Origin: JBNARI01 sp049718765
GTDB lineage: Bacteria > Bacillota > Sulfobacillia > DUMF01
Length of the DNA: 13,303 nt
NCBI GenBank assembly: GCA_049718765.1
Contig: JBNARI010000041.1
Location: 1 to 13,303, forward strand
Reading direction: 5' to 3'
The translations under genes were made by a program, and so were the position numbers. Numbering within the stretch: position 1 is the first letter of the stretch; each line of letters starts with the position of its first letter. The notes beneath the pieces are model-generated. The model made no database searches. It was not told the DNA's origin and saw only the letters and a list, made by a program, of their open reading frames with translations. Below, one piece after another: positions 6,073-12,774 of this stretch.

Positions 6073-7542
6073 TTAGCCACCCTCATAACAGGATTTACTT
6101 GAAGCCGACCCAGGGTCTAGACCACAGGCCTGTTGACAGGCTATCATTGGTGCTGATAGACCTGTTCGTGGGGGGTTGCTTGCCGGGAGGTGCCTATGGG
6201 CACCGTCCCTGATGTCAAGACCCCTCTCACTGTTTGGTCTTTTGTTCCGACGCCTCCTTCTCACGTTTTCCGGGACAGTGTAGAACTGTTCTATCAACTG
6301 ACGTGCCTCAGCTCGTCCGATGGGCTTTCCTTCCGGTGTCCGTAGCTCATAAGGCTCCCCCGTCTTCAAAACGCGGAACACCCGGTCCAGCAAGTGTACT
6401 ACCACTTCACAGAGGGCCTTTGTATGATGGTTACCTTTGACCATCATGGAACGGAAGTAGACCATGGCAAGCTGTGGATCCCACCGGCGGGCTATTTCGG
6501 CAGCCAAGTAAGCTCCTCTTTTTAGCCATGCGGGGCCCGCCTTACTCATGCGAGTCCCCTTCTTGTCGCTCTGGCCGCTGGAGTTCACTTGAGGTACAAA
6601 GCCAGCGTAGGAGCGGAGCTGTTTGGGGTTGTTCATCCTCCTGACGATCGGCGTCAGTACTAGAAACAATGGGGCCAAGACCTCGCCTATGCCCGGGATG
6701 CTCATAATCACGCCACTGGGGTCAAGCTTTTGATAAAGCGCGTAGTTCTTTCTCTGGAGCCGCTTTTGCCTTGAAGTTAGGGCCTCCAGAATAGCCATCT
6801 CTTCTTGAAGCTCCTCTTGCACGTCGGCAAGGCTTATGGCTGCGAGCCTGTGAAGCTTCAGGGCTTCTCGTGCAAGTGCCAGCAAAGAAGATATCTTCGT
6901 GACATCCACTGTTTGGTTGCTCAGTTTGGTTTCTAGCTCTCGCTTGAGTAGTTCGGCTGAGAAGCGCACCAGCTTCCTCGGGTCACAGTAGCTACGGTAT
7001 ATCTCACCATCCAGTGGTGCTGCTGGGTCTGGAAACAGCTCGGCAATGCCAGGTATACATTCTTCGGCCAATTCCAGTATCACCTGTTTGGTCTCCATGA
7101 TGCGATTTGCTAGCCTGTGCTCCTTCTTGACTCCGCGGTAGAGAGCATCCCATTCCTGGCTGGGAGCCACAGGTGCTGGATGGAGCTTCTCAGGGTTCAC
7201 AAATGCCAATCTGGCCAGTGCCAGAGCGTCCCGACAGTCCGTCTTCTGATGCCTCCCAAGCACCTTCCTCATGTCATGTGCTTCGGTCTGAGTCACGAGA
7301 TATACCTCGTGCCCCATGCCTTTGAGGTAGCCAGCGACAATCCTCCAGGTGGGAGTAGGCTCCATCACGAAACGCAACAACTCTTGTCCTGGAAGGAGGT
7401 TTTTGACGTGCTCCACAAGCCTCTCCAGGTCGTCAGCCCGAGTCTTGAAGCTGAAAGGAGCCCCTACCTGCCTGGCTGTTTCATCCACTGCTATAGCCAA
7501 ATGCTTGCCCTTCCTTGCCAGGTCAATGCCAACAGTGATCAT
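6073..7542 (-). CDS. IS110-family DEDD transposase, 489 residues with an unusual C-terminal tail
   Basis: This is the RNA-guided-type recombinase of the insertion sequence. The N-terminal RuvC-like DEDD domain shows D7 in MITVGIDLA, E61 in VMEPTPTW, and D102 and D105 in HQKTDCRDALALARLA. Residues about 120-270 are a helical linker. The Transposase_20 domain follows, with SIPGIGEVLAP (281-291), SYAGFVPQV and RMSKAGPAWLK around S333, the region holding the catalytic serine in IS110 relatives. I chose the ATG at 7540-7542 because GGGGGTGA lies just upstream; a GTG 9 nt earlier falls in that ribosome site. After about residue 440 the tail (GLDIRDGAHRHLPASNPP and onward) is of low protein character, and its DNA is packed with hairpins. 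The gene appears intact. Confidence 0.95.
   Translation of the reverse strand: MITVGIDLARKGKHLAIAVDETARQVGAPFSFKTRADDLERLVEHVKNLLPGQELLRFVMEPTPTWRIVAGYLKGMGHEVYLVTQTEAHDMRKVLGRHQKTDCRDALALARLAFVNPEKLHPAPVAPSQEWDALYRGVKKEHRLANRIMETKQVILELAEECIPGIAELFPDPAAPLDGEIYRSYCDPRKLVRFSAELLKRELETKLSNQTVDVTKISSLLALAREALKLHRLAAISLADVQEELQEEMAILEALTSRQKRLQRKNYALYQKLDPSGVIMSIPGIGEVLAPLFLVLTPIVRRMNNPKQLRSYAGFVPQVNSSGQSDKKGTRMSKAGPAWLKRGAYLAAEIARRWDPQLAMVYFRSMMVKGNHHTKALCEVVVHLLDRVFRVLKTGEPYELRTPEGKPIGRAEARQLIEQFYTVPENVRRRRRNKRPNSERGLDIRDGAHRHLPASNPPRTGLSAPMIACQQACGLDPGSASSKSCYEGG
6114..6209 (-). ncRNA. Candidate structured RNA in the transposase 3' tail (bridge/seek RNA candidate)
   Basis: Four inverted repeats lie within 96 bp. 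GGTCTAGACC (6114-6123) and ACAGGCCTGT (6124-6133) are adjacent perfect palindromes. ACAGGCTATCA with TGATAG-A-CCTGT (6136-6165) is an 11-bp stem with one bulge and a 7-nt loop. GGGAGGTGCC with GGCACC-G-TCCC (6185-6209) is a 10-bp stem with one bulge. IS1111-group elements encode their guide RNA on the 3' side of the transposase gene, so this region together with 5937-6072 is the natural candidate. No guide-target pairing has been tested. Confidence 0.35.
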
Positions 7543-7551
7543 GCTCTTCAC

Positions 7552-7694
7552 CCCCGAGGCTTTGCGGATGCGTGGGGTGTCCCTGAGCCAAAGCCGTGCC
7601 TCCCGCCATGCAACTTGATCAGGGGCAAGCCTACACTGGAGGGGCTTCCGCCAATGTTCTCAACCGGAGCATCACGACTGGCCGGGTTCAGGCG
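7552..7694 (-). ncRNA. Candidate structured 5' non-coding end of the insertion sequence
   Basis: Upstream of the transposase start, the minus strand can form AACC-C-GG..CCGGTT, then AAGCC-N11-GGCTT closed by GGC/GCC, then GGCTTTG-N24-CAAAGCC just before the ribosome site. In IS110-group elements the bridge RNA is encoded on this side, so it is the alternative to the 3' candidate. The stems are shorter and less striking than those at 6114-6209. Confidence 0.25.
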
Positions 7695-7782
7695 ATCAGT
7701 CAATATGGGCCGTTACCCAAGGGAATAGTTCAGCCTGCCACCCACGCAGCCTGTTTACTCTGGAGTACTTAGCCACATTGGT

Positions 7783-8949
7783 TTGAGCCCCTCCAACAAC
7801 TGTCGTTGCTGTATTCCCAACCCGCCCTACCAAAACCGGGGCTTATCCACAATTTCCACAGCTTGCACATCCCTCCCCCCTGCCCCCCTCCCAACTACTA
7901 CTGCTGCAGTTATTCACAGCCTAACCGATTGCCATGATACATGGGAATGGATGTTCCAGCGGCCCCAGCAGCTGCTGAGTAGGGTTGCTGACTTGGGCTA
8001 CAGCCTTTACTACTGCAACGCTACGCAAAGACCGGGCATGCCCCCTACCCCTCAGGGGGAAAGGGTTTGGATTGTCCATGACTTCCCGGCGTTCATCGAC
8101 TCCTGGGACTTCACTTTGCCAACGGTGTTCTGGGCGTCCTGGCCAGGGCATTGCACCATACTGGACTGGCTACGCTCCAAGTCAGTCAACGGTTGCCTCG
8201 TGGTGTACGACGCCGTCGATTACTTTCCACAGTGGCAAAGGTTCGAGGCCCAAATGATCGCCACTGCTGATCTGATAATTGCGGCCTCCAAACCGCTGTG
8301 CGAGCGCCTCCTGGAATGCGGCAAACCCATCTTCCTGATCGGGAACGGCGCGGATTTCTCGCTCTTCAGCAGGGCCGCCCAGGGCATCCTTCCGGTACCC
8401 CGCGAAATGGCGCACATAAGTCCGCCAGTGATTGGTTTTGTGGGAGCCCTGGGGCCGTGGCTGGACGTGGATTTGCTTGCGGCCCTGGGGCGTGAGGCAG
8501 AGCGCTTGGGCTGGACGGTGGTACTGGTTGGACCGCCCTTCGGGGCGCACGTGCCCCAGATGAAATCTATAGTGAGTGTAGGTTACAAGCCCTATCACGA
8601 GCTTCCGTGCTACATTGCGAGGTTTAACGTGTGCATACTACCCTTCGACAAGTCTCCTACCGCCGCACACTCCAATCCCATTAAGCTTTACGAGTACCTG
8701 GCATCTGGCAAACCCGTAGTAGCCACTGACATACCTGAAGCACTCCATTTGAAGGACCTAGTTTGGGTGGCCAGAAATGTAGAGGAGTTCCTTTCCCTGA
8801 TAGGAGAGGCAGTGGCCAACCCTCCTAAGAATGTAGCCGACCGCCTGGCCTTCGCCATGGCTAATTCTTGGGAGACAAGGGCTTCCCAGGTGCACCAAGC
8901 AATAACCAGTGTGTGGCAGCAACGATGGGGCAGGCATATATTAGTGTAG
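7783..8949 (+). CDS. GT4-type (GT-B) glycosyltransferase with uncertain 5' end
   Basis: A cytoplasmic GT-B glycosyltransferase. Family-like sequence begins about 7909 (VIHSLTDCHDTWEWMFQRPQ, matching the common WxxxxQRPQ start). GFVGALGPWLDVDLL starts the donor-binding half and SNPIKLYEYLASGKPVVAT (E304 counted from the TTG) is the donor-site motif. Upstream of 7909 the frame is Pro/Cys/Thr-rich and not protein-like. In-frame starts are only TTG at 7783, with GGAG about 18 nt away, and ATG at 7951, which is inside the conserved part. So the native start may have been lost when the insertion sequence landed, or the gene uses a non-canonical start. The DUF3794 gene follows by 27 nt in the same operon. 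Confidence 0.85.
   Translation: MSPSNNCRCCIPNPPYQNRGLSTISTACTSLPPAPLPTTTAAVIHSLTDCHDTWEWMFQRPQQLLSRVADLGYSLYYCNATQRPGMPPTPQGERVWIVHDFPAFIDSWDFTLPTVFWASWPGHCTILDWLRSKSVNGCLVVYDAVDYFPQWQRFEAQMIATADLIIAASKPLCERLLECGKPIFLIGNGADFSLFSRAAQGILPVPREMAHISPPVIGFVGALGPWLDVDLLAALGREAERLGWTVVLVGPPFGAHVPQMKSIVSVGYKPYHELPCYIARFNVCILPFDKSPTAAHSNPIKLYEYLASGKPVVATDIPEALHLKDLVWVARNVEEFLSLIGEAVANPPKNVADRLAFAMANSWETRASQVHQAITSVWQQRWGRHILV
7843..7918 (+). promoter_or_regulatory. Cluster of DnaA-box-like sequences before the GT4 coding region
   Basis: TTATCCACA (7843-7851) is an exact consensus DnaA box and TTATTCACA (7910-7918) fits TTWTNCACA; ATTTCCACA at 7852-7860 is a weaker third copy in the same orientation. 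A C-rich tract lies between. No dnaA, dnaN or gidA gene is in the window, so this is not an evident oriC; a DnaA-responsive promoter or a chance cluster are both possible. Confidence 0.35.
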
Positions 8950-8976
8950 AACTTCGGGGTAGAAAGGAGGGTTACT

Positions 8977-10566
8977 GTGACCGGTTCCACATTGAAAGTC
9001 TCAAAGGAACTCCTCCGGTTGGAAGAAGTCATTGGCGAGGCAAGCACTCAAACCATAGTCACTCAGGACCTGCTGGTGCCAAGTCCCAAGCCCCCTGTTG
9101 TGAGCGTAATAGACCACGTGGCCAACGTCACGGTGAGCAAGACCAGTATTGTGCCTAACAAGGTTCTCGTGGACGGCGTGGTGGAGCTCACCACAATATA
9201 TGAGGGTCAGACGCCTTACCAGACAGTGCATGTCATGCACCACCAGGTCGCATTCAGCGGCTTTGTGGAAATACCAGGTGCCGAGCCGGATATGGTGGCA
9301 CTGCCCACCGTGACTATAGAGCATGTAGGCTATGAAGTGCCGGCGGCAGGCGACAGGGCGCAAGTCACTATCATCCTGCGGGTGTTCGTCAAGGTAGTGA
9401 GGCCCGTACAAATCAGGATCATCACCGACGTTACGGGAGTCCCAGGGCTAAAGGTGGTTAAGGAAGCACTCCGTGCCGAAGATGTGCTTGGCGAGGCAAC
9501 AAGCCAAGTGATTGTCCAGAGCACCCTTGACGTTCCGCCCGAGAAGCCAGACATCGTGTCCATTATAGATCATGCCGAAGAACTCCAGCTCACCGGCACA
9601 GTTGTGATCCCCAATAAAGTGATCGTAAAGGGCACCATCACTTTGAGGACCATTTACGAAGGGAAAACGCCCTACCAAACTGTCCACGTGATGCACCACA
9701 AGATTGGGTTTGAACAGTTCGTGGAGGTGCCAGGGGCCCAGCCGGATATGACCGTATATCCATCAGTGTCAATTGAGTTCGTGGCTTTCGACTTGTTCCC
9801 CAACGGCCGCCAGGTCACTGCAAGAATAATACTCAAAGTCTCAGTAAAGGTGGTTCAAGTAAGGTCACTCCAGGTGGTGACAGACGTCACTGGAGTAGCC
9901 GGCCTTAAGGTCTACAAGGAACTGGTGCGGGTTCAGGAAGTGCTCGGCGAAGGCAAGCGCCAGACAATTGTGCGCTCTGCCCTTGACATCCCTGACATTA
10001 AGCCCAAGGTGGCAGCAGTACTCAACTACCAAGCTACGGTGACAGTAACCAGGACCATAGTGGCGCCGAATAAGATTATAATCGAAGGACAAATCTCCCT
10101 GGCAACCATGTACGAAGGGGTCAGCCCTTATCAGACAGTGCATGTGGTGCATCATACGATTGCCTTTAGCGACTTCGTTGAAGTGCCAGGAGCACAACCC
10201 GACATGTCTGCCTTAGTTGACGTCAACATTGAGCACGTGAGCTATGACGTGGGACTAGGGGACCCAATAGCCGTACAGCTAGTGCTCCAGATCACCGCCA
10301 GGGTGCTGCGCACCAGGCAAATTGAAGTGGTGGTCGAGGTGTTCCTGGAGCACGTGGCTCCATGCACTGGAAGGGTAATAGCAGATTTCCTCAACGTTAG
10401 GCCCACTCCAAGCACAGAACACCCACCCATTGCAGTGCTTGAGAGGGGCCAGTCGGTCACCATAGTGGGAGCACACCACGGCTGGCTCAGGATTCAGCTG
10501 CCCGATGGACGCCACGGCTGGGTGGCCTCACAGTTCGTGGACCAGAACTGCCTGCCGCTGGGATAA
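8977..10566 (+). CDS. Three tandem DUF3794 (SPOCS) domains plus C-terminal SH3b domain
   Basis: A 529-residue protein of SipL-like architecture. Three copies of a 152-residue unit begin at residues 5, 157 and 309, each with (T/G)LKVxKE near the start, a V/I-rich beta core, IxxPNKVxVxG, YEGxxPYQTVHVxHH and FVExPGAxPDM. Residues 463-525 are an SH3b domain (VIADFLNVRPTPS, GWLRIQLPDGRHGWVASQFV), where SipL proteins usually carry LysM. There is no signal peptide, consistent with a mother-cell cytoplasmic spore-coat role. GTG at 8977 follows AAGGAGG by 6 nt. It lies 27 nt after the GT4 gene, and a hairpin at 10583-10618 ends the unit. The coat role is inferred from the family. Confidence 0.93.
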   Translation: MTGSTLKVSKELLRLEEVIGEASTQTIVTQDLLVPSPKPPVVSVIDHVANVTVSKTSIVPNKVLVDGVVELTTIYEGQTPYQTVHVMHHQVAFSGFVEIPGAEPDMVALPTVTIEHVGYEVPAAGDRAQVTIILRVFVKVVRPVQIRIITDVTGVPGLKVVKEALRAEDVLGEATSQVIVQSTLDVPPEKPDIVSIIDHAEELQLTGTVVIPNKVIVKGTITLRTIYEGKTPYQTVHVMHHKIGFEQFVEVPGAQPDMTVYPSVSIEFVAFDLFPNGRQVTARIILKVSVKVVQVRSLQVVTDVTGVAGLKVYKELVRVQEVLGEGKRQTIVRSALDIPDIKPKVAAVLNYQATVTVTRTIVAPNKIIIEGQISLATMYEGVSPYQTVHVVHHTIAFSDFVEVPGAQPDMSALVDVNIEHVSYDVGLGDPIAVQLVLQITARVLRTRQIEVVVEVFLEHVAPCTGRVIADFLNVRPTPSTEHPPIAVLERGQSVTIVGAHHGWLRIQLPDGRHGWVASQFVDQNCLPLG

Positions 10567-10582
10567 GGCCACAAATGTCATC

Positions 10583-10618
10583 GCCGCCCAATCCCAAGTA
10601 AACAAGGGATTCGGCGGC
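10583..10618. terminator. Convergent hairpin between the DUF3794 gene and the AIR-synthase-like gene
   Basis: GCCGCC-C-AATCCC and GGGATT-C-GGCGGC pair over 13 positions with one C-C mismatch and a 10-nt loop. It directly abuts the stop of the minus-strand gene and lies 17 nt after the plus-strand stop. T-runs are weak on both sides, so termination strength is uncertain, but position and symmetry suit a shared terminator. Confidence 0.65.
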
Positions 10619-11596
10619 TTATAATACTTTCCACAGCTCGTCGCTGTCCGGGGGCTGGATTTGCTGCCTCTGTCCGTCTGCCTCCAAGTAGATGCCTTCG
10701 CCTGTGACGTGGCCCACTACGCTTGCGCTCACACCAGCTTTGTGGAGCTCCTCCAACATCCTCTCTGGGTTAGGTGCAGCTACAAGCATGGACCCACTGG
10801 AGATGAGCTTCAGGGGATCCAGGGAAAGAGCTTTGCAAATGGCAGCAGTCTCAGGTGCTACAGGCACTGCCTCGCGATGCACGACCGCACCACAACCCGC
10901 CGCATGACAGAGCTCCCACACAGCCCCAAGCAGGCCTCCCTCAGTGATATCGTGCATTGCGGACGCACCTGCTCCCGCAGCCACAAGCCCATCACGCACA
11001 ACGCTTATGAGCTTGCTGAACTCCATAGCCTGCCGAATCATTTCCCGGGGAACGGACAGATCCAGCACGTCCCTCTTGGCAACAGCCAGGATGGATGTGC
11101 CTTCCAGCCCAACACTTTTGGTAACGATGAGGGCGTGTCCTGGCTTCATTCCCTGAGGGGTAACAAGCCCAGTTCGGGGCACCCTGCCAATTGCGGTAGT
11201 GCACACCACAAGCCTGCGTACAGCCTCAGTTACCTCCGTGTGCCCCCCTGCTATGGATATGCCAAGCTGGACGCATGCGTCGTGGGCCTGAGCCATGACC
11301 TCCTCCACCTGCTGGGCAGTAGCGTTTTCAGGCGCAAGTATAGTGAGCGTCACAGCAACTGGCTGGGCTCCACACGCCGCAAGGTCGTTGCACCCAACGT
11401 GGACCGCGTACCACCCTATTTGGTTAGCGGCACCAGTGATAGGGTCACTGGACACCGCCACAAGGTCGCCTCCAAAGTCCAGCGCCGCGCAATCCTCGCC
11501 CACGCCCGGAGGTACAAGTACCTCCGGGCGCCTGATACCTGTCTTGGAAAGCACGCATTTCTCCAGCACTTCTACGGGCAGCTTCCCGGTCTTCAA
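10619..11596 (-). CDS. AIR-synthase-fold protein (HypE/ThiL/PurM superfamily)
   Basis: A 325-residue ATP-binding protein of the PurM/HypE/ThiL/SelD fold. Visible motifs are GVGEDCAAL (31-39), SSDPITGAANQIGWYAVHVG and CNDLAACGAQP (69-79) in the N-terminal domain, then AGGHTEV (nucleotide-binding region) and HDITEGGLLGAVWEL in the C-terminal domain. It resembles HypE most but ends ELWKVL, without the C-terminal Cys peptide that HypE uses to carry the cyano group. It is therefore probably a paralog, not the hydrogenase maturation enzyme. It starts with TTG at 11594-11596 after AGGTGG, which overlaps the TAG stop of the ECF S-component gene, so the two are translationally coupled. A metabolite kinase working with the transporter is a reasonable inference; the substrate is not known. 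Confidence 0.8.
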   Translation of the reverse strand: MKTGKLPVEVLEKCVLSKTGIRRPEVLVPPGVGEDCAALDFGGDLVAVSSDPITGAANQIGWYAVHVGCNDLAACGAQPVAVTLTILAPENATAQQVEEVMAQAHDACVQLGISIAGGHTEVTEAVRRLVVCTTAIGRVPRTGLVTPQGMKPGHALIVTKSVGLEGTSILAVAKRDVLDLSVPREMIRQAMEFSKLISVVRDGLVAAGAGASAMHDITEGGLLGAVWELCHAAGCGAVVHREAVPVAPETAAICKALSLDPLKLISSGSMLVAAPNPERMLEELHKAGVSASVVGHVTGEGIYLEADGQRQQIQPPDSDELWKVL

Positions 11597-11606
11597 ACCT
11601 TCCCAC

Positions 11607-12086
11607 CTACCTCTTTATGGACCTTAACCCCCGGAGCACCACCGTTGACCCAATCACACCAAGCACTCCCTGCAAGGTGTCCCCCGCAACTTCCACAGGG
11701 ACCCCAGCTATCCCGTAAAGCACCCAAACGGCCAGGGCGTAACCCACAATCATCACAAGCGCCCCTGCGCTCATGGCAAGCGTTTGAGAACGTTGGTTCA
11801 GCTTGCCCACCACGAAGCCTTCGATCCCGTGAATCACGAAGCTAAAAGGCGCCCACACTGGGTAGCCCAACACCAGGTCGGCAAGAGCCGATCCTACAGC
11901 GCCAACCAGTGCTCCAATGCTAGCTCCAAAAAGCACCGCTGACGTGTAAATCACTATGCACCCCAAATGGAAGTACAGCTTGCCACCGAACGCAGGGATC
12001 CTAGCAAATGCAGTGAGCACGAGGTTGAGAGCAACGAGCATTGCAACAACGGCTGTCCTGGTCGCAGATCGCTTTTCCATTTCCAT
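11607..12086 (-). CDS. ECF transporter S component, riboflavin-type (PF07155-like)
   Basis: A 159-residue integral membrane protein with about five hydrophobic segments. It is the substrate-binding subunit of an energy-coupling-factor vitamin transporter. Diagnostic blocks are ALNLVLTAFARIP, KLYFHLGCIVIYTSAVLFGA, GALVGAVGSALADLVLGYP and WAPFSFVIHGIEGFVVGKL, as in the ECF-ribofla_trS family. No ATPase or EcfT gene is near, so it would share a general ECF module encoded elsewhere. ATG at 12084-12086 follows AAGGAGG. An FMN riboswitch on the same strand lies upstream across the rsmD gene, which favours riboflavin as substrate; members of this family also carry other vitamins, so this is not proven. 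Confidence 0.85.
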   Translation of the reverse strand: MEMEKRSATRTAVVAMLVALNLVLTAFARIPAFGGKLYFHLGCIVIYTSAVLFGASIGALVGAVGSALADLVLGYPVWAPFSFVIHGIEGFVVGKLNQRSQTLAMSAGALVMIVGYALAVWVLYGIAGVPVEVAGDTLQGVLGVIGSTVVLRGLRSIKR

Positions 12087-12167
12087 GTGCCCTCCTTTGC
12101 GCCGGGCCTACAACTTGGCGCCGGCATGCAGTATGATAGCTTCGATCAGCCTTCTGGAGGGGTCATC

Positions 12168-12725
12168 ATGCTTAAAGTGTTGGGCGGGACGGCCAAAGGC
12201 AGGAAGCTATACAGCGTACCTGGCAAGGCAACAAGGCCTCCACTTGCTAGGCTGAGAGCAGCTCTGTTCAACATAATCCAATGTAGGGTGGGTGGTGCAC
12301 AGGTGCTGGACCTGTTCGCCGGCACTGGCAGCTACACCGTGGAAGCGCTCAGCCGCGGGGCCCGGTGGTCCACTGCCATTGACTGCAGCCCAGTGGCAAT
12401 TGCCACCATCAAGAAGAACCTGCAGGTCACCGGATTCCAGGACCGCGCCACAACCATTAGGGGATACATTCCCCAAGTACTGCCAACCCTGGCTGGTCGC
12501 AAGTTCGACCTGATAATCGCTGCCCCACCCTACTTTAAGGAACTCGGGCCCGCAACCCTGGAGGCTATCGCGCAACTGGAGTTGCTAGACCCAAAAGGCC
12601 TGGTAGCACTCCAGCACCATGAGAGGGAACCCATCCCTGACCGCGTGGGCACCTTGAAGTTGTCAAGGACCTACCGTTACGGCACCAACTGCCTCTCAAT
12701 TTACCTTGCCCACCTGCATCCATAG
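12168..12725 (+). CDS. rsmD: RsmD-family 16S rRNA (guanine-N2) methyltransferase relative with an altered catalytic motif
   Basis: A 185-residue SAM-dependent methyltransferase of RsmD length and layout; RsmD methylates G966 (E. coli numbering) of 16S rRNA. It starts with MLKVLGGTAKGRKL, then TRPPLARLRAALFNII, the SAM loop VLDLFAGTGSYTVEALSRGA, and near the end YGTNCLSIY, all at RsmD positions. Two key spots differ from the family: the [DN]PPY motif reads A119-P-P-Y, and the usual TxxRVREALFN reads PLARLRAALFN. The ATG at 12168 follows GGAGGGG. It is transcribed divergently from the ECF S gene with 81 bp between starts, and is overlapped in antisense by any read-through from the FMN riboswitch. 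It may be active with changed chemistry or have lost activity. Confidence 0.85.
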   Translation: MLKVLGGTAKGRKLYSVPGKATRPPLARLRAALFNIIQCRVGGAQVLDLFAGTGSYTVEALSRGARWSTAIDCSPVAIATIKKNLQVTGFQDRATTIRGYIPQVLPTLAGRKFDLIIAAPPYFKELGPATLEAIAQLELLDPKGLVALQHHEREPIPDRVGTLKLSRTYRYGTNCLSIYLAHLHP

Positions 12726-12755
12726 AAAACTAACCCCGGGGAAACCCGGGGTTAG
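12726..12755 (-). terminator. Terminator of the FMN riboswitch leader
   Basis: CTAACCCCGGG and CCCGGGGTTAG form a perfect 11-bp stem with a 4-nt loop (12730-12755), followed on the minus strand by TTTT (12726-12729). It lies 20 nt after the riboswitch P1 helix, the usual place of the expression platform. On the plus strand it abuts the rsmD stop, but no T-run follows there. Confidence 0.85.
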
Positions 12756-12774
12756 GATGCAAGTACCTCATTGA

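Larger units (their letters stand above)
5937..7710 (-). mobile_element. IS110/IS1111-family insertion sequence, about 1.77 kb
   Basis: The element contains one transposase gene (6073-7542) with non-coding flanks. Candidate ends are an imperfect inverted repeat: GCCCA, then 1-2 nt, then ATTGACTGAT, present at 5937-5953 on the plus strand and at 7695-7710 on the minus strand. Ten bases are exact and five more match with a one-base indel. Subterminal inverted repeats fit the IS1111 subgroup; classical IS110 members lack them. No target duplication is expected in this family, so the exact boundaries are uncertain by several bases. The element separates two glycosyltransferase genes that were probably divergent neighbours. 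Confidence 0.6.

Noticed and set aside
7117..7728. 203-residue plus-strand frame
   Set aside because: Antisense shadow of the transposase gene N-terminal half, whose DEDD residues are clearly on the minus strand.
10619..11596. Naming the AIR-synthase-fold gene hypE or thiL
   Set aside because: The HypE C-terminal Cys peptide is absent and no hyp or thi genes are near, so only the superfamily is safe.
10661..11845. 394-residue plus-strand frame
   Set aside because: It is the antisense of the AIR-synthase-like and ECF genes, rich in Ser, His and Cys, with no family signature; the minus-strand genes have clear motifs and ribosome sites.
11967..12167. N-terminal extension of the rsmD frame upstream of 12168
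   Set aside because: RsmD proteins begin at MLKVLGGTAKG, and GGAGGGG precedes that ATG; the extension lies over the start of the ECF gene.
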